Origin: Natronomonas aquatica | Lineage (GTDB): Archaea > Halobacteriota > Halobacteria > Halobacteriales > Haloarculaceae | Reading direction: 5' to 3' | DNA: 64,000 nt | NCBI RefSeq assembly: GCF_024449025.1 | Contig: NZ_JAHLKM010000003.1 | Span: 1 to 64,000, forward strand | In this document: positions 8,377-16,103 of the stretch, piece by piece | How the letters are laid out: the number at the start of each line of letters is the position of its first letter | Position numbering within the stretch: the first letter of the stretch is position 1 | Notes under the pieces: model-generated | Databases searched by the model: none | Told to the model about the DNA's origin: nothing | Seen by the model: the letters and a program-made list of their open reading frames with translations, nothing else | Made by a program: the position numbers and the translations under genes

Positions 8377-8960
8377 TCAGTCGTCGACTGCCGGCGTCCG
8401 GTCCGTGGTGTTCATCATCGCGCCCGTCTCCGTGCCCGCCAGCGAGACGCCGAACTCCGAGCGGAGTGTGGCGCTCGCATCGAGGGCGATCAAGCCGAAC
8501 CCGACCTCCGTCACCAGATCGAGGTACGTGATGAGCGCGATGTCGATCGTCGGTATCAGCAGGTTCAGTCCCGGCGGCCCGAGTATCCAGATCAACGGAT
8601 AGATCGACCAAAGCACCGCCGTCAGGTTCCGGAGTCGCACGTACAGTTTCTCGATGCAGTCCGTCTCTCGATGCGGTCCGTCTTTCCCCTGACACGGCGC
8701 GCCATCGGTCCGTAGAGGTAACACAGGAGTCCGACGAACGCGACCGGACCGATCCCGAACAGCGCGAAGCGCTCGATCCCGGCCAACAGCCACAGAAACA
8801 GCACGATGAGCGGCGTCGTGGGGATCCGGTCGATGTACCGGGGAATGAACACCGTCCGCTCCCCGACGGTGTACCCTCAGATTCCAAACGACACGATCCC
8901 GCAGACGACGGCCCCGAAGACCGCCGTTATCGCGCCCACGAAAGCGAACACCGAAACGGC
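8377..8960 (-). pseudogene. decayed sensory rhodopsin II-type gene
   Basis: Helices B-G of a haloarchaeal sensory rhodopsin II are recognisable across two reading frames. Helix B (about 8950-8880) is followed by an in-frame TGA (8877-8879), then GERTVFIPRYIDR-IPTTPLIV (helix C), a junction LLAG-IERFALFG where helix D (about 28 residues) is missing, helix E to GPMARRVRGKTD, a frameshift, then EKLYVRLRNLTAVLWSIYPL (helix F) and YLDLVTEVGFGLIALDA (helix G). Helix A and the start are absent; carA abuts. The retinal Lys of LVTKVGFG is Glu (codon 8506-8508). No transducer (htr) gene is adjacent. Comparison is from memory of the Natronomonas pharaonis protein. Confidence 0.88.
8649..8682. repeat. 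17-bp tandem duplication inside the rhodopsin remnant
   Basis: Two 17-base copies (8649-8665 and 8666-8682) of TCTCGATGC(A/G)GTCCGTC differ at one base. Removing one copy joins the helix E frame (GPMARRVRGKTD) to the helix F frame (CIEKLYVRLRN) and restores 13 residues between GPM and LYVRL, the same number as in Natronomonas sensory rhodopsin II. Confidence 0.85.
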
Positions 8961-8997
8961 CGGAAATCCGGCTCGATGGCGGAAAAATCCGCAACTC

Positions 8998-10056
8998 TCA
9001 GTGCTCGGCCGACGGCGGATCGGCCAGCGCGAGCACGTCGTCGAAGAACCCGAGCGTGTCGTGGGGGCCGGGGTTGGCCTCCGGGTGATACTGTCGGGTG
9101 ATGATCTCCAGTTCGTCGCTCTCGAGGCCCTCGGGGGTGTCGTCGTTGACGTTGATCTGGGTGACCTCGAGGTCGCCCGGCTCGGCGACCGTGTACCCGT
9201 GGTTCTGGGTCGTCATGACGACCTTGTTCGAGCGCAGATCCCGGACCGGCTGGTTGACGCCGCGGTGGCCGAACTCCATCTTCTCGGTCTCGCCGCCGAG
9301 GGCGTTGGCGATGACCTGCTGGCCGAGACAGATCCCCGCCAACGGCGTGTCGCCGACGTACTCCTCGACGAGCGCCGCCGCGGCCTCGAAGTTCTCGGGA
9401 TCGCCGGGGCCGTTCGAGATGAAAAGCACGTCCGGATCGACCGCCTCGACGTCCGCGACGGTCGCGTCGTAGGGGACCACCTCGACGGTCGCGTCCCGCT
9501 CGACGAGCGAACTGGCGATCGAGCCCTTCGCGCCGCAGTCGATCAGCGCGACCGTCGGCCCGTCGCCGTCGGGGTTGTAGGTGACCGACTCCTCGATCGA
9601 GACCCGCGAGCCGATGTCGGTGTGGTCGCTCATCGCCTTGCAGGCGTCGAGTTCGACCTCGGCGTCGGCGGCGGTCGCGTCGGGGCCGGCGGCGATGCCG
9701 CACTTCATCGCGCCCTGCTCTCGAATCGAAGTCACGAGATCGCGGGTGTCGAGTTCGTCGACGGCGGGGACGCCCTCGTTTTCGAGCCACTCGGCGACGT
9801 CCTCGGTCAGATCCCGGGCGACGACGCCCCGTGGGTGGACGCGGTCGGACTCGAAGCGCTCCTCCCGCACGCCGTAGTTGCCGATCAGCGGGTACGAGAA
9901 GGTGAGAATCTGCTCCTCGTAGCTGGGGTCGGTGAGCGATTCCTCGTAGCCGGTGTAGGCCGTGGTGAACACCAGCTCGCCGCGAGTGCGACCGGGGGCG
10001 CGGGCGCGGGCCTCGACGACCCGCCCGTCCTCCAGCGCCACGTAGGCGTCCGTCAT
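8998..10056 (-). CDS. carA: carbamoyl-phosphate synthase small subunit
   Basis: A 352-residue glutamine amidotransferase subunit that supplies ammonia to CarB for carbamoyl phosphate (pyrimidine and arginine synthesis). The N-terminal CPSase domain (FTTAYTGYEESLTDPSYEEQ, IGNYGV) is followed by a class I amidotransferase domain from about residue 165: FISNGPGDPE, LAGICLGQQVIA with the nucleophilic Cys, and RQYHPEANPGP with the catalytic His-Glu. Complete and of usual length. carB is not in the window. Its stop codon is about 40 bases from the rhodopsin remnant; it is divergent from idi. Confidence 0.96.
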   Translation of the reverse strand: MTDAYVALEDGRVVEARARAPGRTRGELVFTTAYTGYEESLTDPSYEEQILTFSYPLIGNYGVREERFESDRVHPRGVVARDLTEDVAEWLENEGVPAVDELDTRDLVTSIREQGAMKCGIAAGPDATAADAEVELDACKAMSDHTDIGSRVSIEESVTYNPDGDGPTVALIDCGAKGSIASSLVERDATVEVVPYDATVADVEAVDPDVLFISNGPGDPENFEAAAALVEEYVGDTPLAGICLGQQVIANALGGETEKMEFGHRGVNQPVRDLRSNKVVMTTQNHGYTVAEPGDLEVTQINVNDDTPEGLESDELEIITRQYHPEANPGPHDTLGFFDDVLALADPPSAEH

Positions 10057-10227
10057 TACCGGATTCGTACGCTACAGCCGCAATTAACCCTTGTGTTCCG
10101 GGATCGTCCGCCCGCCGTCCCCGCCTCCTCGACCGTGTACCGGCACAGCGTCCCTTCCCGCCGACCGGTCGGCTATCGCCCCTCTCGAGTCGAAGGGACC
10201 TTAACCGAGTCACCCGTTCGCTCGGCT

Positions 10228-10821
10228 ATGAGCACGGACGACATCGATCCCGGTGGGTCGGGATCGGAGGCCCCTGAGGACCACGAGAACGCCGAACAGG
10301 ACGTCGTCGCCGTCGACGCCGACGACACGCCGACAGGAACGGTAAATAGACTCGAGGCCCACACCGGCGACGGGATCAGACACCGCGCGTTCACCGCGCT
10401 CGTCTTCGACGGCGACGGGAACGTTCTCCTGGCGCAGCGGGCCCCGGACAAGCGGCTGTGGGATACCTACTGGGACGGGACCGTCGCGTCCCACCCCACG
10501 GAGGGCCAGACCCAGCTGGCGGCGACCGAAGAACGCTTCGAGGAGGAACTCGGGATCACGCCCGGGCAGTACGACGACCTCCGGGTGACCGACAAGTTCG
10601 AGTACAAACGCTACTACCTCGATCAGGGCCTCGAGTGGGAAGTCTGTTCGGTGCTGCAGTGTACCCTCGAAGACCGCACGCTCGTCCCCGACGAGACGGA
10701 GGTCGCGGGCCTGATGTGGGTCCCCTACCGGCGACTCTACGAACACCCCAAGTGGTACCGGCAACTCCGGCTCTGTCCGTGGTTCGAGATCGCGATGCGC
10801 CGCGACTTCGCCGACGATTGA
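10228..10821 (+). CDS. idi: isopentenyl-diphosphate delta-isomerase, type 1
   Basis: A 197-residue Nudix-fold enzyme interconverting IPP and DMAPP. After an acidic N-terminal tail (about 25 residues) come RHRAFTALVFDGDGNVLLAQRA, WDTYWDGTVASHP and a Nudix box TEERFEEELGI, with WEVCSVLQC and ETEVAGLMWVPYRRL further on; RHRAFT (His), SHP (His) and the Glu residues are the metal ligands of type 1 enzymes. The ATG at 10228 has CTTAACC about 26 bases upstream. A T run (GTTTTTA) follows the stop and may terminate transcription. Works downstream of the mevalonate enzymes found elsewhere in the window. Confidence 0.93.
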   Translation: MSTDDIDPGGSGSEAPEDHENAEQDVVAVDADDTPTGTVNRLEAHTGDGIRHRAFTALVFDGDGNVLLAQRAPDKRLWDTYWDGTVASHPTEGQTQLAATEERFEEELGITPGQYDDLRVTDKFEYKRYYLDQGLEWEVCSVLQCTLEDRTLVPDETEVAGLMWVPYRRLYEHPKWYRQLRLCPWFEIAMRRDFADD

Positions 10822-10916
10822 ATAGGGGTCCGTTTTTAAGTGTCCGTATGGCGGGTCGGTCGTATTCGAGGGGGCCGCCGGACAACGACGCGAGCGTCGA
10901 GGCTTCCGACAGTCGT

Positions 10917-10990
10917 TTCGACCCACAATATAATACGAATAATATATCAAATTCGGCTTGTATATGACTGTTTGTTTTATTGTACCGGAT
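10917..10990. other. AT-rich intergenic island
   Basis: About 70 bases unusually rich in A and T (several TATA-like words such as AATATAATAC and AATAATATATC) in otherwise GC-rich DNA, between idi and the small HTH gene. Promoter elements are likely; no gene is seen here. Confidence 0.5.
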
Positions 10991-11029
10991 AAAGACTTAC
11001 GTACGATTCGGTAGTATACGAACACAGCC

Positions 11030-11242
11030 ATGATAGACGATCCGGACGTTCGGGAGGCTGTCTCGCTGTACGTCCGTGGCGCGGCCTCGGAGGCCGAAGC
11101 CGCGGAACTCGCGGGGATCCCGCGGTCCCAGCTCCGGTATTACGCCCGTACCTGCGGCGTCGTCGCGCCCCCCGGGCCCGGATCCGGATCCGAATCCGGC
11201 TCCCGAGACGAGGATTCCGACCCCCCGTCGTCCGGGAACTGA
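11030..11242 (+). CDS. small HTH-like protein
   Basis: A 70-residue protein. Residues 1-45 (VREAVSLYVRGAASEAEAAELAGIPRSQLRYYARTCG) look like a homeodomain-type helix-turn-helix similar to resolvase or MerR-like helices; residues 46-70 are a Gly/Ser/Glu/Asp-rich low-complexity tail. It probably binds DNA as a small regulator, but target and effector are unknown. The AT-rich island upstream supplies promoter sequence. Confidence 0.6.
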   Translation: MIDDPDVREAVSLYVRGAASEAEAAELAGIPRSQLRYYARTCGVVAPPGPGSGSESGSRDEDSDPPSSGN

Positions 11243-11250
11243 CCGCCCGG

Positions 11251-12516
11251 TCAATCGAGCAACCGGGCGAGTTCCGCCGGGCTCTCGGCCTCGAAGCCCC
11301 GGACTGTCCCGACGATCGCCTCCCGTCGGTCGCGGTCATAGCGGTCGCCGGCGAGGGCGTGGAACTTCTCCGTTATGAGTCCCCACGACGCCGGCGCGGC
11401 CGGGTGTCCCTCGAACCGCTCCGTTGTCGCCTCGTAGACGCCGCCGTCGTACGTTTCGACGGCCACGCGGGCCGGAATCCTCCCGGCGTCGGTCCGATCG
11501 GACGCCCCGTCGGCGACCGACACCGACGTCGCCTCGGCGATCGGGGACAGATCCGCCCGATCGCCCCGGTAGATCGGGAGCGACCGATCGACCAGGGCGG
11601 CCGCGATCCGTTCGGCGTCGACCCCGGGTACCTCCCCGCCGACCGTCTCGACCGCAACCGACTCGACGTCGGCGGGGTCGAGCGCGATCTCGCTCGCGAG
11701 GTCGATCGCGGCCTCGATGGCCGGCTGTGCGTAGAGGCCCCCGTCGTACGGCAACGTCGCGGCGTCGCGGACGCGCTCACAGCCGGGGTCGAAGTCGAGC
11801 TCGAACGGTCCGAGGCGGTCGTGCCACCCGTTCGGGGCGGCGAACCCGTCCGGTCCGTGGACACCGCTCCCGGCGAGCGAGCACGCCTTTACCCCTGCGG
11901 CCGCCGCGTTGGCCGTCGCGACCGGTGTGAGGCCCCCGTCGCCGTCTTCGTTTTCGGTTCCGACCCCGAGCGTCACCCGACTCGCCGCGATCCCCACGGC
12001 GTCGGCCAGTTCCTTTTCTTCGAGTCCAGCAGCACGGCCCGCGCCGGCCGCGGCCGCGACCGCCGTGTGGGTGGCCGGGTGCAACCCGTCGAGCGGCGCG
12101 TGCCACGCCAGTTCCCCGCGGAGTTCGAGCGCGGCCGCGAGTCCGGCGATCGTCTCCTCGCCGGCCGTCCCGCGGGCCTCGGCCGCCGCCAGCGCCGCCG
12201 CGATCGAGCCCCCCATCGGCGCGGGCGTCGAGGACGGAAAGACCGGCCCGTTGCCGGCGGCGACCGCGGCGGCGTTGGCCATCGCGGCCCGGGAGGGGTC
12301 GGCAATCGACGGCGAGCCCCACACCCGACACGCGCCGCCGTTTCCGTCGGTCGCCAGTCCGTCACGGATCGCCGCCACCGGCCCGTCCCCGTGGGAGCCG
12401 AGTCCGACGGCGAGGCCATCGAGGAGCCGTCGCTTCGCAGCCTCGCGGACCTCCTCGGGGAGCCGATCGTAGGTCACCTCGGCCACGAACTCGGCGATCG
12501 TCTCCGTCGAAGTCAT
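11251..12516 (-). CDS. MmgE/PrpD family protein
   Basis: A 421-residue member of the MmgE/PrpD family (2-methylcitrate dehydratase, aconitate decarboxylase and relatives). Recognisable parts are the N-terminal EVREAAKRRLLDGLAVGLGS, CRVWGSP, ATHTAVAAAAGAGRA and KACSLAGSGVHGP. The dehydratases act without an iron-sulfur cluster. No other methylcitrate-cycle gene is adjacent, so the substrate cannot be assigned. The ATG at 12516 is used; the frame is open 15 codons further upstream from a weak start. Ala-rich, cytoplasmic. Confidence 0.85.
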   Translation of the reverse strand: MTSTETIAEFVAEVTYDRLPEEVREAAKRRLLDGLAVGLGSHGDGPVAAIRDGLATDGNGGACRVWGSPSIADPSRAAMANAAAVAAGNGPVFPSSTPAPMGGSIAAALAAAEARGTAGEETIAGLAAALELRGELAWHAPLDGLHPATHTAVAAAAGAGRAAGLEEKELADAVGIAASRVTLGVGTENEDGDGGLTPVATANAAAAGVKACSLAGSGVHGPDGFAAPNGWHDRLGPFELDFDPGCERVRDAATLPYDGGLYAQPAIEAAIDLASEIALDPADVESVAVETVGGEVPGVDAERIAAALVDRSLPIYRGDRADLSPIAEATSVSVADGASDRTDAGRIPARVAVETYDGGVYEATTERFEGHPAAPASWGLITEKFHALAGDRYDRDRREAIVGTVRGFEAESPAELARLLD

Positions 12517-12570
12517 ACCGTCGAGAGGGCTGGCGCATAAAAAAGCGTTCCGTGGCCGCACCGGGTGCGT

Positions 12571-12876
12571 TCAGGGTCGGGTCGTCGCCCACACCGCGAG
12601 CGCCCCGAGCAGGATCGCCGGTATCATCGGCAACACGAGGTACGTGTCCCAGAAGGACAGCCCCACCGCCGAGGGTGCGTGTGGATACACGTAGATGATC
12701 CCGGGCACCAGGAGGAAGGCGACGAAGATCGCGGCGACCAGCGTCCACCCACGCCAGTCGAAGTCCCGGTCGGCGGTCTCGGGGTGGCTCGCCCCCGAGC
12801 CTCCGGTGTCGCGTTCCGGCCGGGGCTCTCCGTCGTTTTCCCGATCCCCCGGCGTGTCCCGGTCGCCGTCGTTCAT
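12571..12876 (-). CDS. small two-helix membrane protein
   Basis: A 101-residue protein: an acidic, Asp/Gly/Glu-rich cytoplasmic segment (1-43), then transmembrane helices at about 45-65 (WTLVAAIFVAFLLVPGIIYV) and 75-97 (YLVLPMIPAILLGALAVWA). A haloarchaeal small membrane protein without recognisable family motif. It lies just upstream of the MmgE/PrpD gene on the same strand (54 bases apart), but no functional link can be shown. Confidence 0.65.
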   Translation of the reverse strand: MNDGDRDTPGDRENDGEPRPERDTGGSGASHPETADRDFDWRGWTLVAAIFVAFLLVPGIIYVYPHAPSAVGLSFWDTYLVLPMIPAILLGALAVWATTRP

Positions 12877-12913
12877 CGCCGCCCGCTGACCGCCGACGCT
12901 CGATCGACGCGCA

Positions 12914-13969
12914 TCACTCGTAGGTGCCGGCCTCGTACTCCTCGTCGGGGACCACGACGACCGACCCGAACCCCTCGCGGGATTCGAGCATCTCGTGGCC
13001 GCGGACGATCTCGCTCATCGGCAGCACGTCCCGGACGTGCGGCTCGAAGGTCCCGTCGAAGACCTTCGCCATCACCTCGTCCATCTCGCCGGGCGTCCCC
13101 ATCGTCGAGCCGAGGATGTCGAGTTGTTTCCAGAACACCTTCGGGATGTTCGTCTCCGGGGAGATCCCCGAGGTCGCCCCGCAGGTGACGACCGAGCCGC
13201 CGCGGGCGGCCGCGCTCAGGGAGTTGTCCCACGTCGCCTCGCCGACGTGATCGACGACGGCGTCGACGCCGCGGCCGTCGGTGAGTTCTTTGACCGCGTC
13301 GGCGAAGTCCTCCTCCTCGTAGTTGATGAGGTGGTCCGCCCCACACTCGCGGGCGAGTTCGAGTTTCTCCTCGCTTGAGGCCGTCGCGAAGACCTCACAC
13401 CCCTCGTTGGCGGCGATCTGGACGCAGGCGTGGCCGACGCCGCCGGAGGCGCCCAACACGAGGACGCTGTCGGACTGGTCGATCCCGACGCGGGTGGTGA
13501 GCATCCGCCAGGCGGTCTGGAAGACCAGCGGTGCGGAGGCGGCGGTGACGAAGTCAACGTCCTCGGGGAGTTCGATGAGGTTGTCCTCCGGGATCGCCGC
13601 GAGTTCGCTGTGGACGCCGCGGACGTGCTCGCCCATCATCCTGTAGTCGACACACAGCGACTGTTCGCCCTTCCGGCAGAACTCACACTGCCCACAGTAG
13701 AGCCCCGGATCGACGACGACGCGGTCGCCTTCCCCGAAACGGGTGACGCGCTCGCCGACTTCGCTGACGACGCCGGCCCCGTCGCTGCCGGGGATGTGGG
13801 GCAGTTCCTCGGGGCTCGGCATGCCCTTGCGGGTCCAGACGTCGAGGTGGTTCAGCCCGCCGGCCTTGATGTCGACGAGGACCTCCTCGGGGCCGACCTC
13901 GGGATCGTCGAACTCGTCGTACTGCAGTACGTCGGTCGAGCCATGTTCCTCGTAAAAGATGGCCTTCAT
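12914..13969 (-). CDS. zinc-binding dehydrogenase (MDR family)
   Basis: A 351-residue medium-chain dehydrogenase/reductase. CGQCEFCRKGEQSLC carries four Cys of the structural zinc site, and VLVLGASGGVGHACVQIA is the NAD(P)-binding Rossmann fold. The usual catalytic-zinc Cys (in GxCGTD) is replaced by GLNHLDVW, as in quinone oxidoreductase-like members, so the catalytic zinc may be absent. Substrate unknown. The frame extends 39 codons upstream into the divergent moaB-like gene, but MKAIFYEEHGS starting at 13969 is the normal N-terminus. Confidence 0.88.
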   Translation of the reverse strand: MKAIFYEEHGSTDVLQYDEFDDPEVGPEEVLVDIKAGGLNHLDVWTRKGMPSPEELPHIPGSDGAGVVSEVGERVTRFGEGDRVVVDPGLYCGQCEFCRKGEQSLCVDYRMMGEHVRGVHSELAAIPEDNLIELPEDVDFVTAASAPLVFQTAWRMLTTRVGIDQSDSVLVLGASGGVGHACVQIAANEGCEVFATASSEEKLELARECGADHLINYEEEDFADAVKELTDGRGVDAVVDHVGEATWDNSLSAAARGGSVVTCGATSGISPETNIPKVFWKQLDILGSTMGTPGEMDEVMAKVFDGTFEPHVRDVLPMSEIVRGHEMLESREGFGSVVVVPDEEYEAGTYE

Positions 13970-14060
13970 ACCCGTTCCTGTGTCCGGCGGGTGCAAAACA
14001 GTAGCGGAATCCCGGATTTCCTCCCACGGCTTTTTTCGATCCGGCGGTCCAGGGGGCTGT

Positions 14061-14735
14061 ATGAACGACGCAAGCGACGACTCCAACCGCGGTGACGGGG
14101 AAGACGGCGATCCCGATCACAATCACGGTCACGGTCACCACGGGAACGGACACGATCACGATCACGGCCACGACCATCACCGACACGACATCTCCGAACT
14201 CGACTTCGCGGTGTTGACCGTCTCCTCGAGTCGCGGGATCGACGAGGACGCGGCCGGCGACGCGATCATCGAACGCCTCGAGGCCGCCGGCCACGCCGTC
14301 GCGGTCAGGGAACTCGTCAACGACGACTACGACAGCGTTCAGGACACGATCGACCGGTTCGCGAACCGCGGGGACGTCGACTGTGTCGTCACGACCGGCG
14401 GAACCGGCGTCACGCCCGACGACGTGACCGTCGAGGCGGCCGAGCAACTGTTCGACAAGCGCCTCCCGGGCTTCGGGGAGCTGTTCCGGAGCCTCTCGCG
14501 GGAGGAGATCGGAACCAGGGTCGTCGGCACGCGCGCGACGGCCGGGATCGCCGACGGGACGCCCGTCTTCTGTCTCCCGGGCAGCGAGAACGCCGTCGAA
14601 CTCGGCACGGAATCGATCGTCCTCGAGGAGGCGCCGCATCTGGCCGGGCTTGCGCGGCGCGACGACGCGGAAACCGAAAACGGGGTCGAGGCGGAAAACG
14701 GGACGGAATCGGAGGGCGACGGAAACGGCGCGTGA
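14061..14735 (+). CDS. MoaB/MogA family molybdenum cofactor protein with His-rich N-terminus
   Basis: A 224-residue molybdopterin adenylyltransferase-type protein. The core (about 45-195) shows DFAVLTVSSSRG, DVDCVVTTGGTGVTPDDVT and DKRLPGFGELFR, the substrate-binding loops of MoaB/MogA. Residues 18-43 are a His/Asp/Gly tract with about a dozen His, and the C-terminus is an acidic tail, both absent from typical 170-residue homologues. The His tract may hold metal ions (inference). A T-rich box lies about 27 bases upstream. Divergent from the dehydrogenase. Confidence 0.88.
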   Translation: MNDASDDSNRGDGEDGDPDHNHGHGHHGNGHDHDHGHDHHRHDISELDFAVLTVSSSRGIDEDAAGDAIIERLEAAGHAVAVRELVNDDYDSVQDTIDRFANRGDVDCVVTTGGTGVTPDDVTVEAAEQLFDKRLPGFGELFRSLSREEIGTRVVGTRATAGIADGTPVFCLPGSENAVELGTESIVLEEAPHLAGLARRDDAETENGVEAENGTESEGDGNGA

Positions 14736-14757
14736 ACCGCCGCGTTCGAAAGCGGCC

Positions 14758-15072
14758 TCAGGGTAACGGACAGAGGCTCGCGGTCAAAAGCGCCCGCCCG
14801 TCGGTTTCGTTTCTCGCGCCGTGTTCGATACCCCGGGGATTGTGAACGACGGCCGGCGCGGCGACGGTCTCCTCGGTCCCGTCCTGTGTGACGATCACTT
14901 CACCCTCCAGCAGGTGAAAGACGTTCTCACAGTCGTCGTGGACGTGGGGATCGAAGGCCCCGCCGGGGCCGAGCGCGAACAGCTTTACGAGCACGTCATC
15001 CTCGACGACGAGTTCGGCGGTCTCGACCGAACCGGCCGCCGGAGAAAGGTCGGGAAGTTCGTTCAGCGACAT
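14758..15072 (-). CDS. cupin domain protein
   Basis: A 104-residue single-domain cupin. GGAFDPHVHDDCENVFHLLEGEV is cupin motif 1 with the metal ligands His, His and Glu, and VHNPRGIEHGARNETD is motif 2 with the last His. Such proteins bind a divalent metal; substrate unknown. Starts 32 bases beyond the end of the phosphoglycolate phosphatase gene on the same strand and may be co-transcribed with it. Confidence 0.85.
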   Translation of the reverse strand: MSLNELPDLSPAAGSVETAELVVEDDVLVKLFALGPGGAFDPHVHDDCENVFHLLEGEVIVTQDGTEETVAAPAVVHNPRGIEHGARNETDGRALLTASLCPLP

Positions 15073-15104
15073 ACCGGACGGTCGGGCGCCGGGCGGTTAA
15101 AACC

Positions 15105-15785
15105 TCACGCGCTCGGGTGGAGCCGTTCGAGCGCTTCCAGAAAGCCGTCGGCGAAGCTCCCGTCGGTCACGGTATCCGCCGCCGCCCTCGCGGCCCCGTC
15201 GGCGTTCGCGACCGCAAAGGAGCGGCCGGCGCGTTCGAACAGTTCGGCGTCGTTTTCGGAGTCGCCGACGGCGGCGAACTCGGAGGGCTCGTGTCCCAGC
15301 AGCCCGGCGACGGCCTCGAGCCCCCGGCTCTTGTCGACGGCGGGGGATTTGACGTGATAGGCGTACCCGGTATCGACCACGGCCAGCCCGTGGCGCTCGG
15401 CGATCTCGACGAGCGGTTCGAGGGGCTGGTCGCGAGAGACGGCTACCTCCGTCTCCCGCCAGCGGTTGACCGGATCGACCGCCCCCCAGCCGAGTTCGTG
15501 GCCCGCCTCGCGGTACTCGGCCGCCACGGCCGCCGCCCCCTCCGGATCGCCGTTGTACGCCACCTCGTCGGCCGCCTCGAGGAAGACGACGCCGCCGTTC
15601 TCCGCGATGACGGCGATCTCGATCCCGAGAAACTCACAGAGGGCGACCGGATACGGGAAGGCCTTCCCCGTCGCGATGACGACCGGCGCCTCCCAGGTTC
15701 GGATCGGATCGAGGACCCGGAGATCGATCGACTTGTCGGGGCGGGTGAGCGTGCCGTCGATGTCGGCCACGAGCGGCGGAACCAT
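15105..15785 (-). CDS. pgp: phosphoglycolate phosphatase, archaeal type
   Basis: A 226-residue HAD hydrolase that removes phosphate from 2-phosphoglycolate. ADIDGTLTRPDK holds the nucleophile and acid/base Asp; TGKAFPYPVAL is motif II; VKSPAVDKSRGLE carries the Lys; AAVGDSENDAELF is motif IV; a C2-type cap lies at about 80-155. These features match the archaeal TA0175-like family. The ATG at 15785 is preferred to an upstream in-frame start, since MVPPLVADIDGT is the typical beginning. Confidence 0.88.
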   Translation of the reverse strand: MVPPLVADIDGTLTRPDKSIDLRVLDPIRTWEAPVVIATGKAFPYPVALCEFLGIEIAVIAENGGVVFLEAADEVAYNGDPEGAAAVAAEYREAGHELGWGAVDPVNRWRETEVAVSRDQPLEPLVEIAERHGLAVVDTGYAYHVKSPAVDKSRGLEAVAGLLGHEPSEFAAVGDSENDAELFERAGRSFAVANADGAARAAADTVTDGSFADGFLEALERLHPSA

Positions 15786-15875
15786 GCTCCTGGTTGGCCC
15801 CCTCGACGTATCAAAGCCCCGTCCTGCCCCGGTTGCCGGGGATAGCTTTAGGCCGATCGGGACCGAACAGCCGGT

Positions 15876-16094
15876 ATGAGCGTCGCCGGGCTCTGTGAGC
15901 TCTGTGAATCCGAGTCCGTCGAGGACGGCTGTGACCGCTGTAGCCGGCTCGTCTGTGCCCACCACTACGACGAGCCGACGGGCCTCTGTACGCTGTGTCT
16001 CTCGGAGCTGGGTGACGGTGACAGTGGTGGTTCCGATCGGAACGACGGCCGCGAGAAGGGCTATCCCGATGGGGTCGACGAGTACCGGTTTTGA
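15876..16094 (+). CDS. small zinc-finger protein
   Basis: A 72-residue protein whose first 45 residues hold four CxxC-like pairs: CELC, CDRC with CSR, CAHHY and CTLC, resembling HIT/AN1 or B-box-like treble-clef fingers; the tail is acidic and Gly/Asp-rich. Such micro-proteins are common in haloarchaea and often regulatory, but the role of this one is unknown. It ends 9 bases before the convergent pyrF stop. Confidence 0.72.
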   Translation: MSVAGLCELCESESVEDGCDRCSRLVCAHHYDEPTGLCTLCLSELGDGDSGGSDRNDGREKGYPDGVDEYRF

Positions 16095-16103
16095 GCCCGG
16101 GAC

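Noticed and set aside
8206..8887. Open frames over the repeat and rhodopsin remnant on both strands
   Set aside because: Arg/Ser-rich translations and no promoter; the rhodopsin homology in other frames explains the sequence.
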